From positions 1 through 34,816 of the forward strand of contig CAILKP010000046.1 of the NCBI GenBank assembly GCA_903834785.1: a stretch of DNA of 34,816 nt, written 5' to 3'. The notes beneath the pieces are model-generated. The model saw only the letters and a program-made list of their open reading frames with translations, had not been told where the DNA came from and made no database searches. Of this stretch, positions 7,803 to 15,627 are shown one piece after another. Within the stretch, counting starts at the first letter, position 1, and each line of letters starts with the position of its first letter. Origin of the DNA: an uncultured bacterium (GTDB lineage: Bacteria; Planctomycetota; Phycisphaerae; Phycisphaerales; UBA1924). Both the position numbers and the translations under genes were made by a program.

Positions 7803-9551
7803 TCAGCAGCCGGCGGAGAACGCGTTGATGAACTCGATGAAGTCGGTGCCGTCGATGGTGCCGTCGGTGATCACGTCGGCCGTCGGGTCGATGGAGGCAT
7901 CGCCGATGCCGAAGCTGTTGATGAAGGCGATGAAGTCAGAACCGTCAACCGTGCCGTCGAGCGTCACATCGGCCAGGCAGCTCGGCGTCACCGGCGTGCC
8001 GGACTCGACATCAAACAGGTACGCCACGCGGCCGACATAGTCGAGCACGGCGAGCTTGCCCGAGGGGGCGTGGTAGTGAACGTCGGCGATGTTGCCCAGC
8101 AGCGTCACCGTCGCGGGAGTGCGGACGGTCTGGCCGGTACCCGGGTCGATCGATTCCTCGACCACCGCAACCGTCGCATCCGCCGGCGGCACGACGCCGT
8201 CGAGCTTGCTGAACCGCAGGACCGACGTCATCGGCTGAGCGCCACTGAGGGTCAGGTCGTTCCACACCGCAGCGTCCGGTGCACCGGCAACGCTGTGGAT
8301 CACGCCGACCTTCTGGCCGCGGGAGAACGCACCGTCGAACGGCGAGGCGATGCGGCCCGTGCGGGTCGGATCGGTCGTGCCATCGGCGTTGCGGTAGGCG
8401 TAGATCAGGTCGTTGCTGGCGCGGGCCACGACCACACCGTTGACCGGGTTGATCGCGATGTCACGCCACAGGATGCGGTTCGGCGTCGGGGTGATCTTGG
8501 GGCCGAAGTTCAGTGCCGGCAGCGGCGAGGAACCGCCGAAGCCCGCGTGGTACACGACGTTGCCGCTGGCACCCGGATCCGTCGGAGCGAAGTCCATCGC
8601 CAGACGCTCCTTGTCCAGGCCGATGGGGCCGTACTGCGTCGGGCTCGGATCAGTCGGGTTGATCAGCGCCGAGGCCACGGGGCCGTCGGAGACGCCGTCC
8701 GGGGTGAACGTGGTGTTCGCGCCGGTGCCGGTCTTGTAGTCAAATCCCTGGCCGGCCGGACCGAAGTCCCACGCCGCACCGCCGATGATGCGGTTGTCGC
8801 TGGCGGCCTGGCTTGTCGGGCTCGGAGTCCTCAGGATCGGGTTGATCTGGGTGGTGGTGTCGTACCAGCGGATCTTGCCCTGGTTGAACACGCCGGTGCC
8901 GTTGTCAAACGTCATCAGCAGGCCGACATCGGGGGCGAAGTCCAGGTTCGTGTTGCGCTGCAGTTCCAGCCCGAAGTTGACGACACCCGACGGGTTCTCC
9001 GGGGTGATGAAGCCGAACGTCGTGGTGCCGTTGCCGACCTCGCGGAACGACGACCGCATAAACTTGTTGGCCACAAACGCGCGGGTGCCGTCGGGGTTGA
9101 TCGTGATCTTCACCAGGCCGTGCGACCAGTACACACCCAGCGGCCAGTTGTCGTCACCCTGGGGCACAACTTCCGTCAGCGGCTCACCGGCAACCACCAC
9201 GCGACCCGTGATCGGGTTGACCACACCGCCGCCGAAGTCCGTCGGCGTGTTGCTCGTCGGAATCCGGGCCATCGGCAGGCCGCTGGCCGCGTTCGTCCGC
9301 GACAGCGTCGAGGCGTTCTGATCGCCCGCGATGAAGTACGACGTGCCGTCGAAGGCAATCGAGATCGGGTTCGTGCCGACGAAGTACTGCACGCCCGACT
9401 GCATTTCCGCGCCGGTGCTGTACCGGTTCTTGCAGATCGCCGTCAGATCATCCGTGCGGCGAAGCACCAGGACAAAGTCCGTCTGAGCCAGAACATCCGA
9501 AGCGGCACCAGCGGCAACAAGCAGACCAACGACGGCCAGACGGTTCTTCAT
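7803..9551 (-). CDS. Secreted dockerin-type domain protein, paralog B
   Basis: This 582-residue protein resembles the protein at 5832-7610 over its whole length. It shares the same signal-peptide layout, the shared block YFVGTNPISIAFDG (YFIGTNPMGVAYDG in A), GGGVVNPITGRVVVAGE, AAWDFGPAGQGFDY and RFSKLDGVVPPADAT. The C-terminal domain (525-582) is nearly identical, with two calcium loops of the D-x-x-x-DG-x-(I/V)-DGxD type and a terminal Gly-Cys. The function of the large domain is unknown. It is likely anchored or assembled outside the cytoplasm through the dockerin-like tail; no cohesin-like gene is in the window. A Shine-Dalgarno AGGAG lies 8 nt before the ATG. A -10-like TATAGA lies about 80 nt upstream. 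The C-terminal domain looks more conserved between the copies than the middle, as expected for a sorting module. Confidence 0.85.
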   Translation of the reverse strand: MKNRLAVVGLLVAAGAASDVLAQTDFVLVLRRTDDLTAICKNRYSTGAEMQSGVQYFVGTNPISIAFDGTSYFIAGDQNASTLSRTNAASGLPMARIPTSNTPTDFGGGVVNPITGRVVVAGEPLTEVVPQGDDNWPLGVYWSHGLVKITINPDGTRAFVANKFMRSSFREVGNGTTTFGFITPENPSGVVNFGLELQRNTNLDFAPDVGLLMTFDNGTGVFNQGKIRWYDTTTQINPILRTPSPTSQAASDNRIIGGAAWDFGPAGQGFDYKTGTGANTTFTPDGVSDGPVASALINPTDPSPTQYGPIGLDKERLAMDFAPTDPGASGNVVYHAGFGGSSPLPALNFGPKITPTPNRILWRDIAINPVNGVVVARASNDLIYAYRNADGTTDPTRTGRIASPFDGAFSRGQKVGVIHSVAGAPDAAVWNDLTLSGAQPMTSVLRFSKLDGVVPPADATVAVVEESIDPGTGQTVRTPATVTLLGNIADVHYHAPSGKLAVLDYVGRVAYLFDVESGTPVTPSCLADVTLDGTVDGSDFIAFINSFGIGDASIDPTADVITDGTIDGTDFIEFINAFSAGC

Positions 9552-9633
9552 CTCGAATCTCCTGATGCGGATCCCCGCAAGACATCTGTGTGAAAGCGAT
9601 TACGCAGCGGGACGAATCGCTGCATGCAGATAT

Positions 9634-9639
9634 TCTATA
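9634..9639 (-). promoter_or_regulatory. -10-like element TATAGA upstream of paralog B
   Basis: The minus strand reads TATAGA within an AT-rich patch. It is the best -10 candidate before the ATG at 9551 and would give a leader of about 75 nt with the Shine-Dalgarno near its end. The -35 candidate, TTCTGG at 17 nt, is poor. Confidence 0.4.
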
Positions 9640-9765
9640 ACAAGATTACCGGCGTGCCAGAAAAAACCTGCCGCCCCATTCCGTGTTTACCTAGAACCGG
9701 CGATTCTGACCAGATAACCAAGATTCGTCTCCCGCTGCCCAGTGGAGGGGCAAAAGTGAAAGCAC

Positions 9766-9781
9766 CCCTTACTGCAGGGGC
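9766..9781 (-). terminator. Weak hairpin downstream of serC
   Basis: CCCCT (9766-9770) pairs with AGGGG (9777-9781) around a 6-nt loop, followed on the minus strand by a T-containing but broken tract (TGCTTTCACTTTT). It lies about 50 nt after the serC stop. Confidence 0.35.
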
Positions 9782-9832
9782 GCATCAAGCATGTTATCGG
9801 TCTTAGCGGCCCCGGGAAACGTCTCCGGCCTC

Positions 9833-10984
9833 TCAGCCGAACTTCTTGGCAAACGCCCGCATGAACTCGCCCAGTGCCTGGCACCCCACCTCCGGGAACG
9901 CGTTGTAGATCGACGCCCGGATGCCGCCGGTCGCCCGATGGCCCCGCATTCCATCCAGCCCGCTCTTGGCCGCCTCGGCCAGGAAGGTCTCCTCCAGCGC
10001 CTCTGTCGGCAGCCGGAAGCAGATGTTCATCAGCGAACGGTCCGCCTTGGCCGCGTGCGGCTTGTAGAAGCCCGCACAGTCGTCCAGCGCCGAGTAGATG
10101 TGCTTGGCCTTGGCCTCGTTGTGCTTGCGCATCCCCTCCAGCCCGCCGTTGGCCTTGATCCACTGGGCCATCAACTTCACCGTGTACATCGCAAAGTGCG
10201 GCGGCGTGTTCGGCCGCGATTCTTCCTTGATCATCGTGCGATACTGCAGCATCCGCGGCACCGTCGGCCCGCACCGCTCCGCCAGTTCCTTTCGGATGAA
10301 CACGATCGTCGCGCCCGTCGTCCCCAGGTTCTTCTGGGCCGAGGCATAAATCAGCCCGTACTTGGCCCAGTCAATCGGCCGGCTGAAGATGTCCGAGCAC
10401 GCGTCGCACACCACCGGTACACCGGCGGGAACCGCGGGCTCGGTCTTCTGCTGCGTGCCGTAGATCGTGTTGTTGCTGGTGATGTGCACGTACGCCGGCT
10501 TGGCCGAGAACTTCACTTCATCTGCCGCGGGAAGCCGCCGGAACTCGTGCGGCTTGCCGGTCCACGCCACGTGCACGCTGTGCCCGGCCTGCTTGGCATC
10601 CTCGATCGACCGGGTCGACCAGAAATCCGTGTCGATATAATCCGCCGTGTCACCCGGCCGCAGCAGGTTCAGCGGCACGATGTAGTTCTGGCTGCTGCTG
10701 CCACCGGTCATGAACAGGATCTCAAACTCCGCCGGCACCTGGCCAACTTCACGCACCAGTGCAAACGTGTCATGCAGCAGCTTGTCAAACGGCTTGGCCC
10801 GGTGCGAGTGCTCCAGAATACCGAACCCGGTGCCATCAAAGTTCCAGATGTCACCCTGGATCTGCTTGATCACCTCCTCCGGCAGAATCGACGGCCCCGC
10901 GTTGAAGTTAAACACCCGCCCGCCCGCCGTGCGGTACGAGGGAAACGCAGCCGATCCCATGGAGTTGCTCGCAAAGATGCTCAT
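9833..10984 (-). CDS. serC: Phosphoserine aminotransferase
   Basis: This is a 383-residue class V aminotransferase. The N-terminal FNFNAGPSILPEEV is typical of SerC. MTGGSSSQN follows in the cofactor-binding region, and ASAQKNLGTTG carries the lysine (K218) that forms the Schiff base with pyridoxal phosphate. C-terminal motifs include RGHRATGGIRASIYNA, the end expected for SerC. The enzyme converts 3-phosphohydroxypyruvate and glutamate to phosphoserine and 2-oxoglutarate in serine synthesis; the family also acts in pyridoxine synthesis. The length is slightly above the usual 360 because of about 20 extra N-terminal residues before RVFNFNAGP. No serA or serB neighbour is visible. There is no Shine-Dalgarno; AATAAT lies 5 nt before the ATG on the coding strand, which fits a leaderless start. 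Confidence 0.95.
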   Translation of the reverse strand: MSIFASNSMGSAAFPSYRTAGGRVFNFNAGPSILPEEVIKQIQGDIWNFDGTGFGILEHSHRAKPFDKLLHDTFALVREVGQVPAEFEILFMTGGSSSQNYIVPLNLLRPGDTADYIDTDFWSTRSIEDAKQAGHSVHVAWTGKPHEFRRLPAADEVKFSAKPAYVHITSNNTIYGTQQKTEPAVPAGVPVVCDACSDIFSRPIDWAKYGLIYASAQKNLGTTGATIVFIRKELAERCGPTVPRMLQYRTMIKEESRPNTPPHFAMYTVKLMAQWIKANGGLEGMRKHNEAKAKHIYSALDDCAGFYKPHAAKADRSLMNICFRLPTEALEETFLAEAAKSGLDGMRGHRATGGIRASIYNAFPEVGCQALGEFMRAFAKKFG

Positions 10985-10989
10985 GGGGC

Positions 10990-10995
10990 ATTATT
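10990..10995 (-). promoter_or_regulatory. -10-like element AATAAT just before the serC ATG
   Basis: On the minus strand AATAAT is followed by GCCCC and then the ATG (10984). Five of six bases match the -10 consensus and no Shine-Dalgarno fits in the gap. Confidence 0.42.
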
Positions 10996-11181
10996 GCAGC
11001 CGATCACGCCGCCAGCAGCCTCCTTCTCCACGCCGGACCTGCATACTCCCCGGCCTGCCCATGCCCTCTGCCCACCACCCCTTCACTATCCCCCGCGGCA
11101 GGCGTTGCTCCTGCCGGAAGGGATGGCCCCGGTCACAAGACCGGTGGATCGCATGCTGGGGCTGCCGGTTCGACCAAACGC

Positions 11182-11215
11182 AACGCCCCGCGGCAGTTCC
11201 CAGCCGCGGGGCGTT
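11182..11215 (-). terminator. Hairpin terminator after the exported protein gene
   Basis: AACGCCCCGCGGC (11182-11194) pairs perfectly with GCCGCGGGGCGTT (11203-11215) around an 8-nt loop. It lies about 45 nt after the stop of the gene at 11262-12377. The following T-tract is short on the minus strand. Confidence 0.65.
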
Positions 11216-11261
11216 CTCTTCGCTCATTTGATGCGCACGACGAGTCGGTCGACGCGACCTC

Positions 11262-12377
11262 TCACATCGGCTTGTTCGTTGTCGACACGCCCTTGCGTTC
11301 AACCCTGATCGTCGACTCGCTCTGCATCGTGCCCATCGGGCTCTCGGCCTCGGTCCGCTGCTCGGTCACCATCTTGCGAAGCTGGCCAAGCCGCGTGTCC
11401 CAGGTGTAGCTGCCGCGATATGTCGAGCCGGAGATCTTCACCAGCGGCATGCCCGGCGTGCCCGGTGCCCCACCCTGGCTCTGGCTCTCCAGCTTGCCGG
11501 TGTACGAAATCTCCGCCTCCGCGCCGCGCACGCTCTTGAGCTCGTGATCGGTCTTGATCGTCACCGGGCCCATCGGGGCGATCGTCACGTTCGACGTCGT
11601 GGTCCACTTCTCACCGACGCGCACGTAGCCCTGCCTGGGCTGCGGCCCGCCCGGCTTGCCGCCCGGACCCGTGCTCGACGGCACATCCGGCTTGATCGGG
11701 CCGAAGAGGCCCTTAAACCCGTCCGGCGTGTTCGGCAGTGTTAGTGCGGGTCCGAACATTCCGCCCTGCGGCAGCTTCTCGCCGCCCGTCACCGAAAGAA
11801 TGTTCCCCGCCGCATCAACCTTCAGCGTCAGCACCGTCCCCGGCACGCCCGACAGATCGGGCTTCATCGCATCCTCAATTATATTGTCCAGCGCATCCTT
11901 CTTCCGCTGCGGCTGCTGTGCCGGCGCCGGCTTGTCAGCCTTGCTCGGCCCGACAGGAATGCCGGGCCCGAACGGGTCCTTGCTCGCCGGTGCCGCCGTC
12001 TTGGCCGGCCCCGAGTCGTAGTTCTGCTCACCCAGCGCATCGCTCTTGATCTTCAGCGTCACGCGGTCGTAAATCATCTGCACCGTGCCGCCAGTCTCTG
12101 GGTTCCAGTCCACCACCTTCTCGGTGAACGTGATCGTCTGGTCAGACTCCTGATCGGAGGTCTCAGCCTCGCCCTTGCCGCCCGGGGCTCCGCCGGGCAC
12201 CAGCCCGCCCGTCGGTTTGACCTTCGAGACCGAGCGAATGTTCATGATCAGCGTGCTCGAAGCACCGGGCTGGTACTTCGGCCGCAGATCCACCTCCTGG
12301 GCAGCGGCGTGCATCGGCACGGCCAACACGATCGACGTCACGGCAAATCCGGCAAACATGTGGGGCATGCGCATCAT
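11262..12377 (-). CDS. Uncharacterised exported protein
   Basis: This 371-residue protein has a Sec signal peptide: MMRMPHM, a hydrophobic core to about 22, and an AAA-Q cleavage site near 26/27. I recognise no catalytic motif. The mature part begins VDLRPKYQPGASSTLIMNI and contains segments such as LTLKVDAAGNILSVTGGEKLP. This layout of LRPKYxPG followed by a 'constant plus derived value' segment resembles small exported planctomycete proteins of unknown function. Proline/glycine/lysine-rich linkers near 60-75, 120-165 and 235-255 separate beta-rich blocks. It looks periplasmic or surface exposed. The start is set by GGAGG (12386-12390), 8 nt before the ATG. It is followed by a hairpin terminator and preceded by the Dps-like gene on the same strand; whether they are co-transcribed is unclear. 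Confidence 0.75.
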   Translation of the reverse strand: MMRMPHMFAGFAVTSIVLAVPMHAAAQEVDLRPKYQPGASSTLIMNIRSVSKVKPTGGLVPGGAPGGKGEAETSDQESDQTITFTEKVVDWNPETGGTVQMIYDRVTLKIKSDALGEQNYDSGPAKTAAPASKDPFGPGIPVGPSKADKPAPAQQPQRKKDALDNIIEDAMKPDLSGVPGTVLTLKVDAAGNILSVTGGEKLPQGGMFGPALTLPNTPDGFKGLFGPIKPDVPSSTGPGGKPGGPQPRQGYVRVGEKWTTTSNVTIAPMGPVTIKTDHELKSVRGAEAEISYTGKLESQSQGGAPGTPGMPLVKISGSTYRGSYTWDTRLGQLRKMVTEQRTEAESPMGTMQSESTIRVERKGVSTTNKPM

Positions 12378-12587
12378 GAAACCAACCTCCAGCTAGACCT
12401 CGATCCGGGATGCACACGCACCCTCCCCGTTGCACGAGGCGACGGGACGGAGCCGAGGCTTCGTAAGACTATCGGACGATCCGCCTCCCGGCTGCCAGCG
12501 GATCCCACCAAATCAACACTTCCTCAAGGCCCCGGCCGGCATTCCACCAGCCCATCCCCCCTCCAAAACAACTGCAATAACGCCTGT

Positions 12588-12625
12588 CCCCGTCCCCTTC
12601 CCAGCCGATCCCAGTCCCAATCCCA
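12588..12625 (-). other. G-rich minus-strand tract (possible G-quadruplex)
   Basis: The plus strand has six runs of C3-C4 separated mostly by 2-4 nt, ending just beyond the Dps-like stop codon at 12629. It is similar to the block at 856-898; both contain CTGTCCCC(A/G)TCCC. On the minus strand it would fall in the 3' untranslated region of the Dps-like transcript. Confidence 0.45.
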
Positions 12626-12628
12626 GGC

Positions 12629-13060
12629 TCACTTCTCCGCCTGCAGGTGGGCCTCGACAAACCACAGCGACTTGTCCACCCCGCGGGAAATCTCCGTCAG
12701 CAAGTCAGCCGAACCAGCATCCCCGGCCGCCGCGGCTTTGTCAATATCCGTCCGCACCCGAGCACCGAACTCCGCCAGTGCATCCGCAACCGACGCGAGA
12801 TGGGCCGCCCCCACGATCGTGCCTTCGACCATCCCGCCAAGCTGGCCGATCCGCTCGGCCAGGTCATCCATGTGCTCCTCACCCTCGCCGGCCACTTTGT
12901 CAAACAGCTCGTGATGGCTGATGAACCCCGGCCCGCGAACCGCCCGTTGCGCCTGCTTGATCTGGTAGAACAGGTCCTGGCTGTCAGCCGCCCGGCTGGC
13001 CAGCATGCCGATCACCGACTTGCGCACCTTCTTGTCCAGGTCGATGCGGGTCTTGTGCAT
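12629..13060 (-). CDS. Dps-like ferritin-family protein with altered ferroxidase site
   Basis: This 143-residue protein is a compact four-helix protein of the Dps family. The segment VRGPGFISHHELFD...HMDDLAERIGQLGG matches the Dps signature, and the C-terminal VDKSLWFVEAHLQ matches the last helix. Compared from memory with Listeria Dps, the ferroxidase ligands H43, D47, D58 and E62 correspond to H50, D54, D65 and E69 here. The H31-W32 pair, however, is Q38-R39. Dps shells normally oxidise and store iron and shield DNA; loss of one iron ligand may weaken ferroxidase activity. There is a short basic N-terminus (KTRIDLDKKVRK) but no long DNA-binding tail. It is divergent from the prenyl synthase gene, 84 nt away. 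I see no clear Shine-Dalgarno. Confidence 0.75.
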   Translation of the reverse strand: MHKTRIDLDKKVRKSVIGMLASRAADSQDLFYQIKQAQRAVRGPGFISHHELFDKVAGEGEEHMDDLAERIGQLGGMVEGTIVGAAHLASVADALAEFGARVRTDIDKAAAAGDAGSADLLTEISRGVDKSLWFVEAHLQAEK

Positions 13061-13129
13061 GCTGTGCCGCAGTGGTCAGGCCTCCGCCCGGTTCGCGGCA
13101 TTTTCCCCTGCCACCGCCCCCCGGCTGGA

Positions 13130-13135
13130 TACCGT
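13130..13135 (+). promoter_or_regulatory. -10-like element TACCGT just before the prenyl synthase ATG
   Basis: TACCGT is followed by 8 nt (GCCGCCCA) and the ATG at 13144. There is no Shine-Dalgarno. The arrangement is nearly the same as at aroA (TACCCT, GCCGCCCG, ATG). Confidence 0.48.
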
Positions 13136-13143
13136 GCCGCCCA

Positions 13144-14187
13144 ATGTCGCTGCCTGTTGACCTCCCCGATGAACTCGCCCCCATCCAGAGCTTCCTGGTT
13201 CGCTCCCTGCACCTGGTGCAGGATCGCCTCGAGGCCGAACTGACCAGCGACATTCCACCCGTCGTCAAGCTCACCGAGCACGTCGAGCGTTACCGCGGCA
13301 AGATGATCCGGCCCGTCCTCTGCTCGCTCATGGGCCTGGCCAGCCGGGCCGATGCGGCCACCCTCACCGCCCAGCAGATTGAAACCCTCGAGATCTCCGA
13401 CCGCCACGTCATCATCGCCGGCGTCTGCGAGATGGTCCACCTGGCAACCCTCGTCCACGACGACGTCCTCGACGAGGCCGATGTCCGCCGCAAGTCCCAG
13501 ACCGTCAACCGCATGCATGGCAACGAAACCGCCGTCATCCTGGGCGACTACCTCTTCTCCGCCGCCTTCCGCCTCTGCTCACGGCTCGATACCAGCGAGG
13601 CCCCATTGGCCATCGCCAACGTCGGCATGACCCTCTGCAGCGGCGAGCTCCTCCAGCTCTGGCACCGTGAGGACTTCTCCCTCGACGAGCCCACGTACTA
13701 CGAGATCGTCAAGCGCAAGACCGCCTCCCTCATCGCCGCGGCCTGCCGCTTCGGCGCACGCTTCTCCGGCGCACCGAAGAACGCCGTACTCGCCGCCGAA
13801 CGCTACGGTGAACTGCTCGGCATCGCTTTCCAGATCCAGGACGATCTGCTCGACCTCACCGGCGATCAGCGCATCGTCGGCAAGTCCGTGACCAAGGACC
13901 TGGAAAAGGGCAAACTCACCCTCCCCCTCATCCACCACCTCCGCGTCGTTTCCCCCGAGATCCGCGGCACGACCCTCAAGCTCCTGGAATCCGCCGACGT
14001 CGACACCGCCGCCGCCGCGGCAGAGCTCCGCCGCCTCCTGGCCGCCTCCGGATCCATCGAGTTCGCCCGCACCGAGGCCGTCGCTCTCGTCGACAAAGCC
14101 ATCGCCCAGCTCGCCATCCTCCCGCCCTCTCCCGCTCGCCAGATGCTCGAGATCCTCGCCGGTGCGGCCGTCGCGCGGACGCACTAA
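13144..14187 (+). CDS. Polyprenyl (trans-isoprenyl) diphosphate synthase
   Basis: This 347-residue all-helical prenyltransferase has the first Asp-rich motif DDVLD (D106, D107, D110), followed by the conserved Arg pair in ADVRRKS. The second Asp-rich motif is QIQDDLLDLTGD (D233, D234, D237), with GKSVTKDLEKGKLTLPLI after it. These bind the Mg-diphosphates of the allylic substrate and isopentenyl diphosphate. The pattern fits long-chain enzymes of the IspB/HepT/octaprenyl class that make quinone side chains. The residues before the first Asp-rich motif (CEMVHLATLVHDD) are small, which is consistent with a long product, but the chain length is not provable here. The ATG at 13144 is favoured over the upstream in-frame start because of the TACCGT element 8 nt before it. 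Confidence 0.93.
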   Translation: MSLPVDLPDELAPIQSFLVRSLHLVQDRLEAELTSDIPPVVKLTEHVERYRGKMIRPVLCSLMGLASRADAATLTAQQIETLEISDRHVIIAGVCEMVHLATLVHDDVLDEADVRRKSQTVNRMHGNETAVILGDYLFSAAFRLCSRLDTSEAPLAIANVGMTLCSGELLQLWHREDFSLDEPTYYEIVKRKTASLIAAACRFGARFSGAPKNAVLAAERYGELLGIAFQIQDDLLDLTGDQRIVGKSVTKDLEKGKLTLPLIHHLRVVSPEIRGTTLKLLESADVDTAAAAAELRRLLAASGSIEFARTEAVALVDKAIAQLAILPPSPARQMLEILAGAAVARTH

Positions 14188-14379
14188 CCTCACCGCCGTG
14201 GAGTCGTCTCCGCCCCGCGGCCATCCCCTCCGGGCCGGTCCAGAGCCCCCGTCCATCCAGCTTGCGTGCAATCAGAGGCAGGGTTTTCCCAAACTGACCT
14301 CTGCCTCGTCACATCCCCGCCAGACGCAATCGCCCCCGCCCCTCCTTCCCTCTTCGACCCTCCCGCCCCGCACCACCGC

Positions 14380-15627
14380 ATGAACGATCACGCAGTCAAT
14401 CTTCAGGGCGTTGAGAAACGGTACCGCGCCAGGCTCTTTGGCAAGGGAATCTACGCCCTCCGCGGCGTTGATGTCCACATCCCGCGCGGCGCCATCTTCG
14501 GTCTCCTCGGCCCCAACGGTGCCGGCAAGAGCACCCTGGTCAAGGTGATGATGACGGTCATCCGCCCCACCATCTGCCGCGGCACCATCCTCGGCCGCCC
14601 CGTCGGTGACCGTTCCACCCTCGGCCGCATGGGTTACCTGCCCGAGCATCACCGCTTCCCGGATTACCTTACCGCCGCCCAGGTCGTCGATTACTTCGCC
14701 GCCATGTCCGGTGTCGAGCGTGCCACCCGCCGGGCACGCACTGCCGAACTGCTCGAACTCGTCGGCCTCAAGCCCTGGGCCAACCACCGCATCCGCGAGT
14801 TCTCCAAGGGCATGCGTCAGCGCGTCGGCATCGCCCAGTCACTGGTCTGCGATCCCGAGCTCGTTATCCTCGATGAGCCCACCGACGGTGTTGACCCCGT
14901 CGGGCGCCGAGATATCCGCAACGTGCTCATCGAGCAGCGTCGCCGCGGCCGCACCGTCCTGCTCAACAGCCACCTGCTCAGCGAACTGGAAATGGTCTGC
15001 GACACCGTCGCAATCATGGTCCAGGGCAAGGTCTGGGCCCAGGGCACCGTCGACTCGCTCACCCGCTACGGCCAGCGCTACATCATCGAGGCGCTGCCAT
15101 CAACCTCCGCCTCCGTCGCCGCATCCGCCGGGCTTGACTCGCTGGCTCCCCCGCCGCCGGACAACTCCATGCTCCGCAGCATCGCCGGTGCCGCAATGGT
15201 CCACGCCCTCAGCGGCCTCATCCGCTTCCAGTCCGAGCCTTCGGCCCCGCGCCGCCAGTGGCAGCCGCAGGATCCGACCCGTCCCGTCCTGCACGGCACC
15301 CTGGCCCTTCCCAGCGGCGAGACCGCACCCGTCGAGCTTGACGGCCAGTCCCTGACCATCGGCGTCAGCGACCCCAAGCCCGTCCAGCAGGTGCTCGATG
15401 CCATCCGTCGCGCCGGCATGCTGATCCTCTCAGCCCGCCCGATCCGCCCCGGCCTCGAAGAACTCTTCATGAAGGCCGTCACCGACGACACCACCGGCAT
15501 GGTCCTCGGCCCCGGTGCCAACCTTGATGCCCCCGATGCCGGTCGTTTCAACAAATCTGGTGCATCGGCAGCCAGCGGCTCCTCCTCCCACGCTCACTCC
15601 ACCGCCAGCACCGGAGGTGTCTCGTGA
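14380..15627 (+). CDS. ABC transporter ATP-binding protein (ABC-2 exporter type)
   Basis: This 415-residue ATPase has Walker A GPNGAGKST (44-52), the signature FSKGMRQRVG (from 141) and Walker B VILDEPTDGVDP (D165-E166), followed by the H-loop in LLNSHLLSE. The ATPase domain fills about 1-235. The remaining ~180 residues are an extra C-terminal region with an Ala/Pro-rich linker; the segment near 345-370 (IGVSDPKPVQQVLDAIRRAG) resembles the C-terminal substrate/regulatory domain of NatA/NosF-type ATPases. The last ~30 residues are Ser/Ala/His-rich. It overlaps the permease gene by 4 nt (GTGA), so the two proteins form one translationally coupled transporter. The substrate is unknown. The ATG at 14380 is chosen because the ATPase fold begins within a few residues; the ~38 codons upstream are low-complexity. 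Confidence 0.9.
   Translation: MNDHAVNLQGVEKRYRARLFGKGIYALRGVDVHIPRGAIFGLLGPNGAGKSTLVKVMMTVIRPTICRGTILGRPVGDRSTLGRMGYLPEHHRFPDYLTAAQVVDYFAAMSGVERATRRARTAELLELVGLKPWANHRIREFSKGMRQRVGIAQSLVCDPELVILDEPTDGVDPVGRRDIRNVLIEQRRRGRTVLLNSHLLSELEMVCDTVAIMVQGKVWAQGTVDSLTRYGQRYIIEALPSTSASVAASAGLDSLAPPPPDNSMLRSIAGAAMVHALSGLIRFQSEPSAPRRQWQPQDPTRPVLHGTLALPSGETAPVELDGQSLTIGVSDPKPVQQVLDAIRRAGMLILSARPIRPGLEELFMKAVTDDTTGMVLGPGANLDAPDAGRFNKSGASAASGSSSHAHSTASTGGVS

Noticed and set aside
8070..9593. Plus-strand frame of 507 codons opposite dockerin paralog B
   Set aside because: Arg/Val/Ala-rich shadow with no domain; the minus strand encodes the recognisable signal peptide and calcium loops.
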